Positions 8,171 through 16,329 of a stretch of 28,306 nucleotides of DNA are shown here, one piece after another (position 1 is the first letter of the stretch; each line of letters opens with the position of its first letter). The translations under genes and the position numbers were made by a program. The stretch comes from UBA4572 sp049965515 (GTDB taxonomy: Bacteria > Nitrospirota > Leptospirillia > Leptospirillales > Leptospirillaceae). The stretch lies in the NCBI GenBank assembly GCA_049965515.1, contig JBMFWG010000025.1:1-28306 (forward strand), written 5' to 3'. Below the pieces are notes generated by a model, which was not told the DNA's origin, did no database searches, and saw nothing but the letters and a program-made list of their open reading frames with translations.

Positions 8171-8308
8171 ATGGCCACTATCAACGTTACCCTGAATCCG
8201 GATCTTCTGTCCGATAGTGGCGAAGGCATGAAAAATCTCGTCGAATCGGTCTTGAACCAGGTTTCGGAAGCCCCGATGACGGTTCAACCCTGGAGCCATG
8301 ACCCATAG
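8171..8308 (+). pseudogene. Truncated IS256-family (mutator-type) transposase start
   Basis: A 45-codon reading frame whose N-terminus (MATINVTLNPDLL, then GMKNLVESVLNQV and EAPMT) matches the start of IS256-family transposases, where a first strand of this kind is followed by LLxxVLNQxLEAQMTE. Intact family members run to about 400 residues. Here the frame ends just after the MT motif, and the DNA that follows looks like decayed continuation. A strong AAGGAGG ribosome site lies 7-8 bases before the ATG at 8171, so a short peptide could still be made. I assign it from recall of the family pattern, without an alignment. Confidence 0.6.
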
Positions 8309-8384
8309 TTTCTCGTCATGTGCCTTTTTTTACAATCCCTAAGGGGATCTTATGGCAACAAGTACCGGACGGGCCCGGCCAGGA

Positions 8385-8451
8385 AAACAGGCATAAAATG
8401 TCCGAGGCACAAAACAAGCATAATATGACCAAACAGCAAAGTTATGCCTGT
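8385..8451. repeat. Cluster of two direct and one inverted copy of an ACARGCATAA motif
   Basis: Two 19-base direct repeats (8385-8403, AAACAGGCATAAAATGTCC; 8412-8430, AAACAAGCATAATATGACC) match at 16 of 19 positions and start 27 bases apart. The core ACAGGCATAA of the first is repeated in perfect inverted orientation at 8442-8451. The stretch is AT-rich inside GC-rich surroundings. It could be a transposon end with multiple transposase sites, a regulator operator array, or the flank of the neighbouring IS remnant. Nothing else supported was seen between 8309 and 8453. Confidence 0.6.
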
Positions 8452-8453
8452 AT

Positions 8454-8666
8454 TCACGGTCGCCCCCAGGACATACGGTGTGTTTTCCGGTGTTCGTCCG
8501 CCATGGAGCCGCTGAGGGCATCCCCCCCGACCTGGCCAAAACCCTGAGCCAGGAACGGGTCGGTGAGAGTGCCCTGGCCTTTCAGCCGCTCCCCGATGAA
8601 CGCCCCTCTGGGGACAGCGGTGATCGTCCAGAGATCGAAAAGACGAGCCGGCTTTTTGACATTCAC
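8454..8666 (-). CDS. Possible 70-residue hypothetical protein coupled to the glycosyltransferase
   Basis: This frame starts at GTG 8666, which overlaps the stop codon of the glycosyltransferase gene in GTGA, and runs 70 residues (MNVKKPARLFDLWTITAV at the start). I do not recognise it. There is no clear ribosome site, no signal peptide and no membrane segment. The overlap is what coupled genes show, but it may be chance in GC-rich DNA. It ends next to the AT-rich repeat cluster. Confidence 0.25.
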   Translation of the reverse strand: MNVKKPARLFDLWTITAVPRGAFIGERLKGQGTLTDPFLAQGFGQVGGDALSGSMADEHRKTHRMSWGRP

Positions 8667-9496
8667 CGACAGGGAGAGGAGGGATCCTGTGATGTTTTTT
8701 CATAGAGCTTGGCGTATTTGTAAAATGAGCTCTCGAAATTGTAGAGGGCGATGATAAAACCTGGTCCTCCGTCCAGAAATCCTTTTTTCAGGATAAAGTG
8801 GCGGAAAAAGGCCCACACGCCGTGCATGAGGCCTGAAAGGATGGAAGACCTTTGCCCTCTTGAGGCCAGCTTTTCCGACCCCAGGCCCGAATACCTGTTC
8901 ATCTTCCCGATCATTTCTCCGAGGTCGAAAAAAGGAATCTGGACAATCGCCGAGGACATCTTCCCCAACTTTTTTTCCGGGTTCATCATAAAAGATTCAT
9001 GGACCAGATCACTCGAGTAGACGAAGGTCCCTTTCCGAAACAGCTGGGGCTGTCGAAAGTCCGGGTACCAGTCGGAATGACGGATCCATTTCCCGAGGAA
9101 ATAGTTTTTTCTGGGAACCAGATAGGCATCCAACGGCTGGGGGGAAGCAAGGATGGACAGAATTTCTTCCTTGGCCTCCTCCGTCATACGTTCATCGGAG
9201 TCAAGGCTGAATATCCAATCAAAACGGCACCGGGAGACCGCCTCGTTTCTCAATGCCCCAAATCCGGAAAAAGGGACCTGAACAACACTCACCCCCAGTT
9301 CCCTCGCAATCTCTGCAGTCCTGTCTGTGCTCCCCGAATCGACAAGAATCACCTCATCTGCCCAAAGAATACTCTCCAGTGCAGGACGGATTTTATGCTC
9401 TTGATTGAATGCGAGGACAAAGACGGAAAGAGGTCGTCTTTCCGGAGAGGCTTCTTGTGGAGAGGACATCGGAAAGGAATCTCCGTTTTTTTCCAT
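8663..9496 (-). CDS. Family 2 glycosyltransferase, WaaE/KdtX-like
   Basis: A 277-residue GT-A fold glycosyltransferase. After a short N-terminal tail, LSVFVLAFNQEHKIRPALESI (23-43) and DEVILVDSGSTDRTAEIA (47-64) form the nucleotide-sugar site. FGALRNEAVSRCRFDWIFSLDSDERM carries the metal-binding DSD at 99-101. The W-rich stretch KWIRHSDWYPDFRQPQLFRK and the C-terminal HFILKKGFLDGGPGFIIAL match the lipopolysaccharide-core group often called WaaE or KdtX. It probably adds a sugar to an envelope glycan on the inner face of the membrane; the sugar is unknown. ATG 9496 or ATG 9469 could start it; the second has GGAG about 11 bases upstream. Confidence 0.85.
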   Translation of the reverse strand: MEKNGDSFPMSSPQEASPERRPLSVFVLAFNQEHKIRPALESILWADEVILVDSGSTDRTAEIARELGVSVVQVPFSGFGALRNEAVSRCRFDWIFSLDSDERMTEEAKEEILSILASPQPLDAYLVPRKNYFLGKWIRHSDWYPDFRQPQLFRKGTFVYSSDLVHESFMMNPEKKLGKMSSAIVQIPFFDLGEMIGKMNRYSGLGSEKLASRGQRSSILSGLMHGVWAFFRHFILKKGFLDGGPGFIIALYNFESSFYKYAKLYEKTSQDPSSPCR

Positions 9497-9638
9497 GGAC
9501 AGTGTGGCTTCTCCGTTTTCGCCCCGACGAGTGATCGGTCAGGGAAGAAATGACACTTCGATCCTGCGGACAGGATGATATAAGTTTTGCTCATATTATC
9601 ATTATTGCCTCTTGAACCGAAATTCTTCAGGTCAAGGC

Positions 9639-10271
9639 TTAACGGGAGGGATCGCCTTTAGCCGAGTGTTTTTGCTCGATTGTCCCTCGACAGGCTCCGC
9701 AAACGAGATAGCCGGGATTCCGCTCAAGACGTCCGTGGCGAACGGGACCCAGGCGATATTCCCGTTCGCATCTCTGGCAGGAGTAGAGGTAGGTCCTGAC
9801 AGTGCGTGCCGGGGTCACAGGATAGTCATGGCACCGGCGGGGAGGATGGCCAAAGAGCTCCATCAGCGATCTCCAGAGTCCTCCATGAGAGGAAAAATCG
9901 ATTCCCTTGGGCCGGGGACGGGCACCGGAGAACACATGAACGACCGCATGGGCATATTCGTGAGCCACCGTCGGACGAAATTCTTCCTCTCCGACTTTGA
10001 GAATGATCGAGGGATTGAATCGGAGAACCCGTGTCCACGTCCCCCCGTCCTTTCTTGCCACAAAAAGTCCGGCCCGGAGCCCCGAAACATCAAAGCGCAC
10101 CTCCCCGAGAGATCCGTCGGAAAAGGTCAGTCGGGTGCCGGTTTTCTCCTCAATAAGAGACTCGATGCGAGCCAGCTCCCGGAAAAGAATCGGATAGGAG
10201 AACAAAGTTCTGCTCCCGCTCCCGTCGTTTTTTTTCTGTCGGAAGGGGAGTCCACCCCGGGGATCCTTCAT
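9639..10271 (-). CDS. SprT-like zinc metalloprotein
   Basis: From ATG 10271 the protein is 210 residues. The zinc-protease motif HEYAH is at residues 104-108 (in PTVAHEYAHAVVH), with a likely third ligand His129 in SSHGGLWRSLM, which matches the SprT/SPRTN group. C-terminal CQRC (165-168) and CGAC (191-194) form a zinc ribbon, also seen in that group. Eukaryotic SPRTN cleaves DNA-protein crosslinks; the role of bacterial SprT is less clear. A longer frame begins at 10337, inside the upstream gene. I prefer 10271 because GGAGG lies 10 bases before it and it starts 7 bases after the upstream stop, as expected for a two-gene operon. Confidence 0.85.
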   Translation of the reverse strand: MKDPRGGLPFRQKKNDGSGSRTLFSYPILFRELARIESLIEEKTGTRLTFSDGSLGEVRFDVSGLRAGLFVARKDGGTWTRVLRFNPSIILKVGEEEFRPTVAHEYAHAVVHVFSGARPRPKGIDFSSHGGLWRSLMELFGHPPRRCHDYPVTPARTVRTYLYSCQRCEREYRLGPVRHGRLERNPGYLVCGACRGTIEQKHSAKGDPSR

Positions 10272-10278
10272 GAAAGGC

Positions 10279-11556
10279 TCACCTCCGGGAGGAAGCGTCT
10301 TTAAGGGTGTCGGCGAGAGTACAGATTCCTCCGACATGCCTCTCTTCTATTCCTTCGATGGCAAGAATGCGGGGAAGGACCGCAGATTTGGCCAGTGCCG
10401 GATCGCAGCCTGAAAGAAAAAGGGTCCGGGAGGCAGCTCCCGCCCCTTCACTAAAGACCAAGTCGACCGGGCGAAGCGATCGCTCAAGGGAGGCGGCCAG
10501 GCCCCGGGACTCAAGCCTCACCGTCATCACCGCACTGCCAAGCGACTCCTCTCCCGCAAAGGCAGGAAGCTCTTTCAGCAGGGAGAGATCGAAGCTGTTG
10601 GCCTCGGGGCTCCACCAAAGAAGAAAGGAGAGGGGCCCCGGGTAAATCAGGTGTCGGTAGAGAGATCTCAGCGCGAGGCTTCTGGCCTCCCTGAGACGGG
10701 AGAGAAGCTTCTGTGAATCAATGGTCCGGAGAAGATTGACGGGAAGGTGGACCGTCCCCAAAGGATAGAGCCCCCAGAGGTCGACAGGCACTTCGAGGGC
10801 CTTGCCCTTGTCTCCCACCTCCGACCGGCGGCGTCTCCGGGGCGTCAGCCCCGGAGGGAGAAGCTTGACGGAGCGCTTCCAGCCATGTCTGGGGATATTC
10901 AGGTACTCTCCCCGGAAAACCCGGGGAGAGTCCGATCTCGACAGGGGAACCGTCCGAATCCATTCGGGAGAGGGTTGGCCGGGGACCGGCTGGAAGTCGG
11001 CGCCGACATTGCTCAGGATCCGGGACCAGAAGACCTCGCACGTTCCGTCGAGCATCCATTGGGAGAGAAGGAGTGTCAAGGAGTTTTCCACTTTTTGAGA
11101 GCGGAGGGAAAAGTCCTGGTGAAGGGACCGGGCGTCGGCCAGAGACGTCGCCCGCAACACCAGAACCTGCCCCCCCTCGAAGGTCAGGGTCCAAAAAAAA
11201 AGACCTTCCCACTCTTCGATCCGGTCCGGCAAAAGCGGATAGGCTCCAGAAAAAGACTCCCGGGATTTTATGACTCTTTCCACCTCCGGTCGATGCTCCG
11301 GGAGCAGCGCATCCTTCACCGTCTTTGTCGCCTCGTCCCACCCTGTTCCAAAGGAGACTTTGGGCAGGAGCCTTCGGGAGCTCTCGCTATGAAGCACGAG
11401 GCCAAGCTCCTGATGAAAGATCATGGTGGCCGAGACACCCGATTCCACCTTTTCTTCAGGGAAGACGGGAAAGAGGGTCTCAAAGGCCTTTTCAATCACC
11501 GGCAAAAGCATTGATGGAAAAAGTGCATCGTCGAGATTTCGCTCAGCCCACTCCAA
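10279..11556 (-). CDS. Orphan 425-residue protein, possibly PAS-like plus degenerate GGDEF
   Basis: I do not recognise this protein. It has no signal peptide or membrane segment. Residues about 42-150 read like a PAS-type sensor domain (MIFHQELGLVLHSESSRRLL, then FFWTLTFEGGQVLVLRATS). Residues about 310-410 have the spacing of a GGDEF domain, but EGAGAASRTLFLSG stands where GGDEF and its strand would be, so any such domain would be inactive. Both assignments are tentative. A basic patch (TPRRRRRS) lies near residue 245. It starts at TTG 11556, with GGAGG 8 bases upstream, and precedes the SprT-like gene by 7 bases, so the two are probably co-expressed. Confidence 0.7.
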   Translation of the reverse strand: MEWAERNLDDALFPSMLLPVIEKAFETLFPVFPEEKVESGVSATMIFHQELGLVLHSESSRRLLPKVSFGTGWDEATKTVKDALLPEHRPEVERVIKSRESFSGAYPLLPDRIEEWEGLFFWTLTFEGGQVLVLRATSLADARSLHQDFSLRSQKVENSLTLLLSQWMLDGTCEVFWSRILSNVGADFQPVPGQPSPEWIRTVPLSRSDSPRVFRGEYLNIPRHGWKRSVKLLPPGLTPRRRRRSEVGDKGKALEVPVDLWGLYPLGTVHLPVNLLRTIDSQKLLSRLREARSLALRSLYRHLIYPGPLSFLLWWSPEANSFDLSLLKELPAFAGEESLGSAVMTVRLESRGLAASLERSLRPVDLVFSEGAGAASRTLFLSGCDPALAKSAVLPRILAIEGIEERHVGGICTLADTLKDASSRR

Positions 11557-11693
11557 AAACTCGCCTCCGGCTTCTCACGTTTTATGGCAGTGCAGGGAGA
11601 CGGCCCACCGTCTCCTCGTGTCACAAAGATCCTTAAATTTCCCGGCCGTTTCTCTTGACCAAAGTCTCAAGCACATCGAGAAGGAGCCTTCGG

Positions 11694-12505
11694 TCACGGA
11701 TGCCGCAGCACCTTCCGGGCAATCTTTAAAACCCAGTTCCACTCAACTTCAAGGACGGAGGCGATCTCTCCGGGAGAGAGAACTCCCTTTCGGAGGAGCT
11801 TCTCGATGTCTTCCCGGCAACCTTCCTGGCGGCCTTTCTCAATCTCCTGGTCCCGCAACAGATCAATCACCGTAATACATCGTCTTTTTCTCCCGGGTGA
11901 AGGTTCGGAGCAGGGAGAGCATCTCCTGGGGGGAGACCTCCGGATGCACGTGCCTTGCATAGTCGATAACGTTTGTTCCTATGCTCAGGAGTATATCACG
12001 GTCTTCCCCGACCTCTTCCATAAAGTCGGCGACCACCTCAAGGCAGGCGGGAAGGGGGTCGTGGATGTACTTCATGGCGGCAAGGCTCACCCGGGGTTCG
12101 AAGGCGGCCCCCCTCCGGCGAATCTCATGATCCTCAAGACGGGTCAGGTCGATGAGGTGGAGGGCGTAGTCGGGCATGCCGGAGGCCCAGGATCCCGGAG
12201 AGACGCAAGGGGTGGCTCCAGGGCCTCTCCCCGTGGTGGATCAGGACGGGAACGACCGGGAGGGGCGCTTCCCCTCCCGGAGAAAACGCGCCCAGAGGGC
12301 GGTGACGAGACAGGCGAGCTTGAAGGGGAGGAGCCGGGAGGCGGAGGACTTGTGCTCGAAGAGGAAGATGAATTCCAACGGTTCACCGTCCACCGTGCAT
12401 CGGCCACAAAAAATGACCCCACGAGATCGCTCCGGAAGGAGGTGGCGAGCCCCTCCCCGATCGTCTCCCCGGAGAGAAAGGTCAGGGAAGCGGGATCGAT
12501 CCGGG
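11694..12505 (-). pseudogene. Degraded Rpn-family recombination-promoting nuclease
   Basis: Pieces of one Rpn (PD-(D/E)XK, 'Transposase_31') protein occur in order but in different frames. From about 12505: DPASLTFLSGETIGEGLA and FRSDLV; then, after a shift in a run of six T (about 12407-12412), DGEPLEFIFLFEHKSS with the E-x-K catalytic residues and LLPFKLACLVTALWARFL. A second shift near 12265 gives PVVPVLIHHGERPWSHPLRL. A third near 12180 gives YALHLIDLTRLEDHEI through EMLSLLRTFTREKK. A fourth near 11870 gives VIDLLRDQEIEKGRQEG and the C-terminal helix pair. The first 40-50 residues of the family are missing, replaced by tnpB sequence. Several independent frameshifts plus truncation mean that it is dead. 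Confidence 0.82.
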
Positions 12506-13113
12506 AGGCGAAGGGGGCGACTCCGAGATCCAGACCAACCTCCGGAGAGGTCCGGGGAAGCGGCTCCGGAACGTCCCGCTCCGTCTGGATCGAGACGGCC
12601 CACCGTCTGGCCTTCCGGGTCACGGTGGCATTCTTGATCTCTCCCGCAATCTGCCGGGAGAGGCGAACCCTGCCCCACCCCACCTTCGGAAGAAAGATCC
12701 GGGGAAAGACGTTCCGCCCGTCCTTGTCCCGGACCGAGAGGTCGAGCTTGACCGGGAGGGGGTCCGGGTCGCGAAGGGAGTCTCCCTCTCCCTTCCTCTT
12801 GAACCGGGGAAATCTCTTCGGATTCTTCCTGTCCAGCGCCTCCCGGATCGCCCGGTCGAGATTTTTGAGGGCCTGTTGCCGGGGATGGACCGGGCCGAGG
12901 GAGGAAAGCCTGACTCCGGGCTTTCCCGCCACAGGGCAGAAGTTTGGCCCTGTCCCCGGAGGACAGAAGGGGGATCCCGGCGCCAAGCCGTCTCGTCTTG
13001 AGACCCTGGGCCTTGTTTCCGACGAACCGGACGCCCCCCGCATGGCGGGAGAGGGAGATGTCCTGTTCGGGAGTCGGGCACAGACGGAATTTAAAGGATT
13101 GAAGTGTTTTCAT
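12505..13113 (-). pseudogene. tnpB: Truncated, frameshifted tnpB (IS200/IS605 family OrfB)
   Basis: ATG 13113 opens with the typical TnpB N-terminus KTLQSFKFRLCPTPEQ, followed by HAGGVRFVGNKA and PLLSSGDRAKLL. A frameshift near 12905 moves the match to the next frame: HPRQQALKNLDRAIREALDR, RFPRFKRKGEGDS, IFLPKVGWGRVRLSR, GEIKNATVTRKARRWAVSIQ. It reaches the RuvC-I aspartate in VGLDLGVAPFAS (Asp codon at 12528-12530). Homology then stops and Rpn sequence begins. The remaining RuvC motifs and the zinc finger are absent, so no RNA-guided nuclease can be made. The junction position is approximate. Confidence 0.85.
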
Positions 13114-13129
13114 GAATGTCATTTTCCAG

Positions 13130-13172
13130 GACGGCTCCGCCGTCCCGGCTCACCTTCCTTGCCCTAAGGGGC
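13130..13172. repeat. Two hairpins just upstream of tnpB, possible element left end
   Basis: GACGGC-TCC-GCCGTC (13130-13144) is a perfect 6-bp stem, 17 bases upstream of the tnpB start. GCCC-TAAG-GGGC (13161-13172) is a second stem. IS200/IS605 elements carry subterminal hairpins that the HUH transposase recognises, so these may mark the element's left end. No direct check against a complete copy was possible. Confidence 0.4.
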
Positions 13173-13311
13173 CCGGTTTGTCGCGCATTCAGATCAATGT
13201 CCTGTCAAGGGAGCCGTTCGACTCCTCTCGGGATGGATGCAGAAAGAAAAAGAGATCGCGGGAAAAGGCCATGAGAGCGGCCGGAGGCGGGTATCATGGC
13301 CGGACTGGGAC

Positions 13312-13327
13312 GGCCATCCGGATGGCC
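13312..13327 (-). repeat. Perfect 16-bp palindrome after manB
   Basis: GGCCATCCGGATGGCC is a perfect palindrome that begins 15 bases after the manB stop. It could act as a GC-rich hairpin that ends or protects the manC-manB transcript, but no T-run follows it on the minus strand. Confidence 0.5.
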
Positions 13328-13342
13328 CTGAAGGAGGATCTC

Positions 13343-14776
13343 CTAGTGGTGGGAGGCGTCCCGGGTGGCCCGGGCCGGATCGAGCCCTTCCTCTTCCATG
13401 GCATTGGCAAGCTCTCCCGTGAGAAGATCCTGGATTTCTGCGAGGCGGGCGGGGGTCGCCCCCTCAAATCGGAGGACGAGGGCGGGCTGGGTATTGGAGG
13501 CCCGGATGAGCCCCCATCCATCGGAAAATTCCACCCGGATACCATCGATGGTATTGAGTGCGAGGTTGTGGCTCGAGAGGCGCTTTTTCAGTCGCTCCAC
13601 CACGGCGAACTTCTTTTCATCAGGGCATTCTCGCCGGAGTTCGGGGGTAGAAAAGCTCCGGGGGAACTCCGCCACCATTTCCGCCAGGGGACGCCCCTTC
13701 CGGGCGACCAGAGCCATGAGCCGGGCTCCGGCATAGAGGGCGTCGTCGTAGCCGTAGTATTCGTCGGCAAAGAAGATGTGGCCGCTCATCTCGCCGGCCA
13801 GGGGGGCCTTCGTCTCCTTCATCCGGGCCTTGATCAGCGAATGTCCGGCCTTGTACATGTCGGGGATCCCCCCCAGCTCCCGGATGCGGTCGTAGAGGAA
13901 GCGGGAGGCCTTGACCTCCGAGATGACCCGGCTCCCCGGGCGTTTTTTGAGGAGATCTTCGGCAAAGAGGGCCATGAGCTGGTCTCCGAAGAGGATATGT
14001 CCTTCCCCATCGCAGGCCCCGATCCTGTCGGAGTCCCCATCGAAGGCCAATCCCAGGTCGGCCTTTTTCTCCCGGACGGTCCGGGTCAGAACGGCCAGAT
14101 TTTCCGGGATGGTCGGGTCGGGATGGTGGTTGGGGAAGCGGCCGTCCGGCTCTTCGAAGAGGTAATCGGCCTCCACGCCGAGGGCGGCATAGAGATCCCG
14201 CACGAGAAGTCCCGCCGTGGCATTTCCGCAGTCGACGACCACCCGAAGGGGGCGTCCGGCAAAGAGGGGCAGGGGGCCGATCTTTCCTGCAACCTCCCGG
14301 ATGTAGCGCTCCCTGACGGATTCGGCGGTGCGGGTTCCCCGACGACCGGAAAAGTCCGGAGGGGTCTCTCTGGCGAAGGCGATCGCCCGGTCACGGAGGG
14401 TGAGGATCTCTCCTCCGTAGATTGTGTCCCGGCCGAGGGCGATCTTGATGCCGTTGTCCGGAGCGGGGTTGTGGCTCGCGGTCACCATGATGCCGCCGGA
14501 GACCGGCAGGACGAAGAGGGAGTAATAGAGAAGCGGTGTGGGAACGGTTCCGATGTCGATGATCGAGATTCCTCGGGAAAGAAGAGTCTCCGTCAGCGTG
14601 GACGCGATGCGGGGAGAGGTGAGGCGGACGTCCTGTCCTAAGGCGATGGTTGTCGCCCCCCGCTCGGTCAGAAGAGAGGCCAGTGCCAGGCCGATGGCCG
14701 TGACAGAGGTATCGGAGAGGTCGCTTTCGGCGCGCCCCCGGATGTCGTATTCGCGAAAGATGCCGGGATTGATCAT
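13343..14776 (-). CDS. manB: Phosphomannomutase/phosphoglucomutase
   Basis: A 477-residue alpha-D-phosphohexomutase of the AlgC/ManB group, which converts mannose-6-phosphate to mannose-1-phosphate and often glucose phosphates too. The phosphorylated serine is Ser101 in TASHNP. The magnesium loop is DGDSDR (246-251), the sugar-binding loop GEMSGH (328-333), and the phosphate-binding loop RASNTQP (425-431). All four functional loops are present, so it should be active. Its ATG overlaps the end of manC in ATGA, so the pair is translated together and supplies GDP-mannose for exopolysaccharide or lipopolysaccharide. Confidence 0.95.
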   Translation of the reverse strand: MINPGIFREYDIRGRAESDLSDTSVTAIGLALASLLTERGATTIALGQDVRLTSPRIASTLTETLLSRGISIIDIGTVPTPLLYYSLFVLPVSGGIMVTASHNPAPDNGIKIALGRDTIYGGEILTLRDRAIAFARETPPDFSGRRGTRTAESVRERYIREVAGKIGPLPLFAGRPLRVVVDCGNATAGLLVRDLYAALGVEADYLFEEPDGRFPNHHPDPTIPENLAVLTRTVREKKADLGLAFDGDSDRIGACDGEGHILFGDQLMALFAEDLLKKRPGSRVISEVKASRFLYDRIRELGGIPDMYKAGHSLIKARMKETKAPLAGEMSGHIFFADEYYGYDDALYAGARLMALVARKGRPLAEMVAEFPRSFSTPELRRECPDEKKFAVVERLKKRLSSHNLALNTIDGIRVEFSDGWGLIRASNTQPALVLRFEGATPARLAEIQDLLTGELANAMEEEGLDPARATRDASHH

Positions 14777-16257
14777 GGGGCGGGATTCCTCGCGGGGGAG
14801 CGGTCGAGACCCGGTTCCTCTTCCATCCGCCGGTAGTCGTCCTGGAAGCGGATGATGTCGTCCTCCTCGAGGTACTCGCCATTCTGGACCTCGATGACGA
14901 TCAGGGGGACCTTCCCGGGATTTTCAATACGGTGGCGGGTGGACTTGGGGATGTCGATGCTCTGGTTCGTGTGGAGAAAGATCTCCTGGTCGCCCAGTGT
15001 GACCCGGGCCGTCCCCGCGATCACGACCCAGTGCTCGGAGCGGTGGAGATGCATCTGAAGAGACAGACGGGCCCGGGGATTGACGGTGACGCTCTTGATC
15101 TTGTACATCGGCCCCTGGTCGAGGATGGTGTAGGATCCCCAGGGGCGGTGGGTCGTCCGGTGCTCCATGGCCTCGACGGCATTGCGCTCCCGGAGCTGTC
15201 CCACGACCTCCCGGACCTTCTGGGCCTGGTCCTTGGCGCAGATCAGCGTCGCATCGTCGGTATCGACGACGATCATGTCCTTGAGGCCGATGGCCGCCAC
15301 CACCCGCTTGTCGGCGCGAACGATGGTGTTGTCGGAGTCGATAACGACGGCATTGCCCCGGATCACATTCCCCCGGCCATCCTTTTCGGAGATGTCGTCC
15401 AGCGCGGACCAGGATCCCACGTCCTTCCAGTCGATGGGGCCCGAGAGGGACCAGACGCGCCTTGAGTGTTCCATGAGGCCGTAATCGATGGAGACCGCAG
15501 CGGTCGTGCGGTAGAAACGGTCGACCTCCCGTCGCTCGTCAGGGGTTCCCAGGGCCTGCCTTACGGTCTCGAGGGCGGCCGACATTCCGGGCTGGAAGCG
15601 GGCGAGCTCCTCGAAGAAGACCGATGCCGCGAAGACGAACATCCCCGAGTTCCAGTGGTGGTTTTTGTCCTCGACAAACCGGCGTGCCGTCTCCATGTTG
15701 GGCTTTTCCACGAACCGGGTGACCCTGCGGGCGGAGAAGAGCCCTGTGGAGTGCTCGGGCAGGGGCTCTCCCAGCTCAAGATACCCAAATCCCGTCTCGG
15801 GCCGGTGGGGAGGGATCCCGAAGGTGATCAGGACCTTTTCGTTCCGGGCAATCTGGGCAGCGTGCTGGAGGAGCGCCAGAAAGTTGTCCTGGGGAGAGAT
15901 CATATGGTCTGAGGCCATGACCGCGATGATCGCCTCGGGGTCCTCACGCCTGATGGAGAGTGCGGCCATGGCAATGGCCGGAAGGGTGTTGAGGGAGCGA
16001 GGCTCGGTGATGATCCGGGGGTGGCGTCCCAGCCCCTCGTTCATTGTCTGGAGGATCCGGCGGGTCTCGGCGGCATGGGAGGTTCCCACGACCAGGGTGA
16101 TCCGCTCTTCCGGGATGAGAGGGAGAACCCGGTCGATGGTCCGTGCCAGAAGAGATCCTTCCGCCTCGAAGGAGAGGAACTGCTTGGGAAAGAGCTCCCG
16201 GCTCATGGGCCAGAAGCGCGTGCCGGATCCACCGGCCATGATCAGACTGTAGAGCAT
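14773..16257 (-). CDS. manC: Bifunctional mannose-1-phosphate guanylyltransferase / mannose-6-phosphate isomerase
   Basis: A 494-residue type II fusion enzyme. The N-terminal nucleotidyltransferase has the pyrophosphorylase signature MAGGSGTRFWPMSRELFPKQ (7-26), FVEKP (182-186) and WNSGMF (202-207). The C-terminal cupin (about 370-485) has the metal ligands in QMHLHRSEH (401-409) and the hinge RPWGSY (371-376). It links fructose-6-phosphate to GDP-mannose, with ManB supplying the middle step. ATG 16257 has AAGGA 6-7 bases upstream. It is the first gene of manC-manB and follows the terminator of the giant signalling gene, so it probably has its own promoter in 16258-16330. Confidence 0.95.
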   Translation of the reverse strand: MLYSLIMAGGSGTRFWPMSRELFPKQFLSFEAEGSLLARTIDRVLPLIPEERITLVVGTSHAAETRRILQTMNEGLGRHPRIITEPRSLNTLPAIAMAALSIRREDPEAIIAVMASDHMISPQDNFLALLQHAAQIARNEKVLITFGIPPHRPETGFGYLELGEPLPEHSTGLFSARRVTRFVEKPNMETARRFVEDKNHHWNSGMFVFAASVFFEELARFQPGMSAALETVRQALGTPDERREVDRFYRTTAAVSIDYGLMEHSRRVWSLSGPIDWKDVGSWSALDDISEKDGRGNVIRGNAVVIDSDNTIVRADKRVVAAIGLKDMIVVDTDDATLICAKDQAQKVREVVGQLRERNAVEAMEHRTTHRPWGSYTILDQGPMYKIKSVTVNPRARLSLQMHLHRSEHWVVIAGTARVTLGDQEIFLHTNQSIDIPKSTRHRIENPGKVPLIVIEVQNGEYLEEDDIIRFQDDYRRMEEEPGLDRSPARNPAP

Positions 16258-16329
16258 CGGCGTTCCTTTCTCGGTTCGTGACGGTCTCGATCGGCTCCTA
16301 AAGAAGCTTTTCTATTATCCTTTTCGGCC

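Noticed and set aside
8385..8451. Possible CRISPR array
   Set aside because: There are only two imperfect direct repeats with an 8-base spacer and one inverted copy, and no cas genes nearby.
10272..10337. Longer SprT-like frame that starts inside the upstream gene
   Set aside because: It would overlap the upstream gene by 59 bases; ATG 10271 has a strong ribosome site and normal operon spacing.
13112..14641. 509-codon open frame on the plus strand opposite manB
   Set aside because: It is antisense to manB, whose four catalytic loops are intact; it shows no domain and low-complexity composition.
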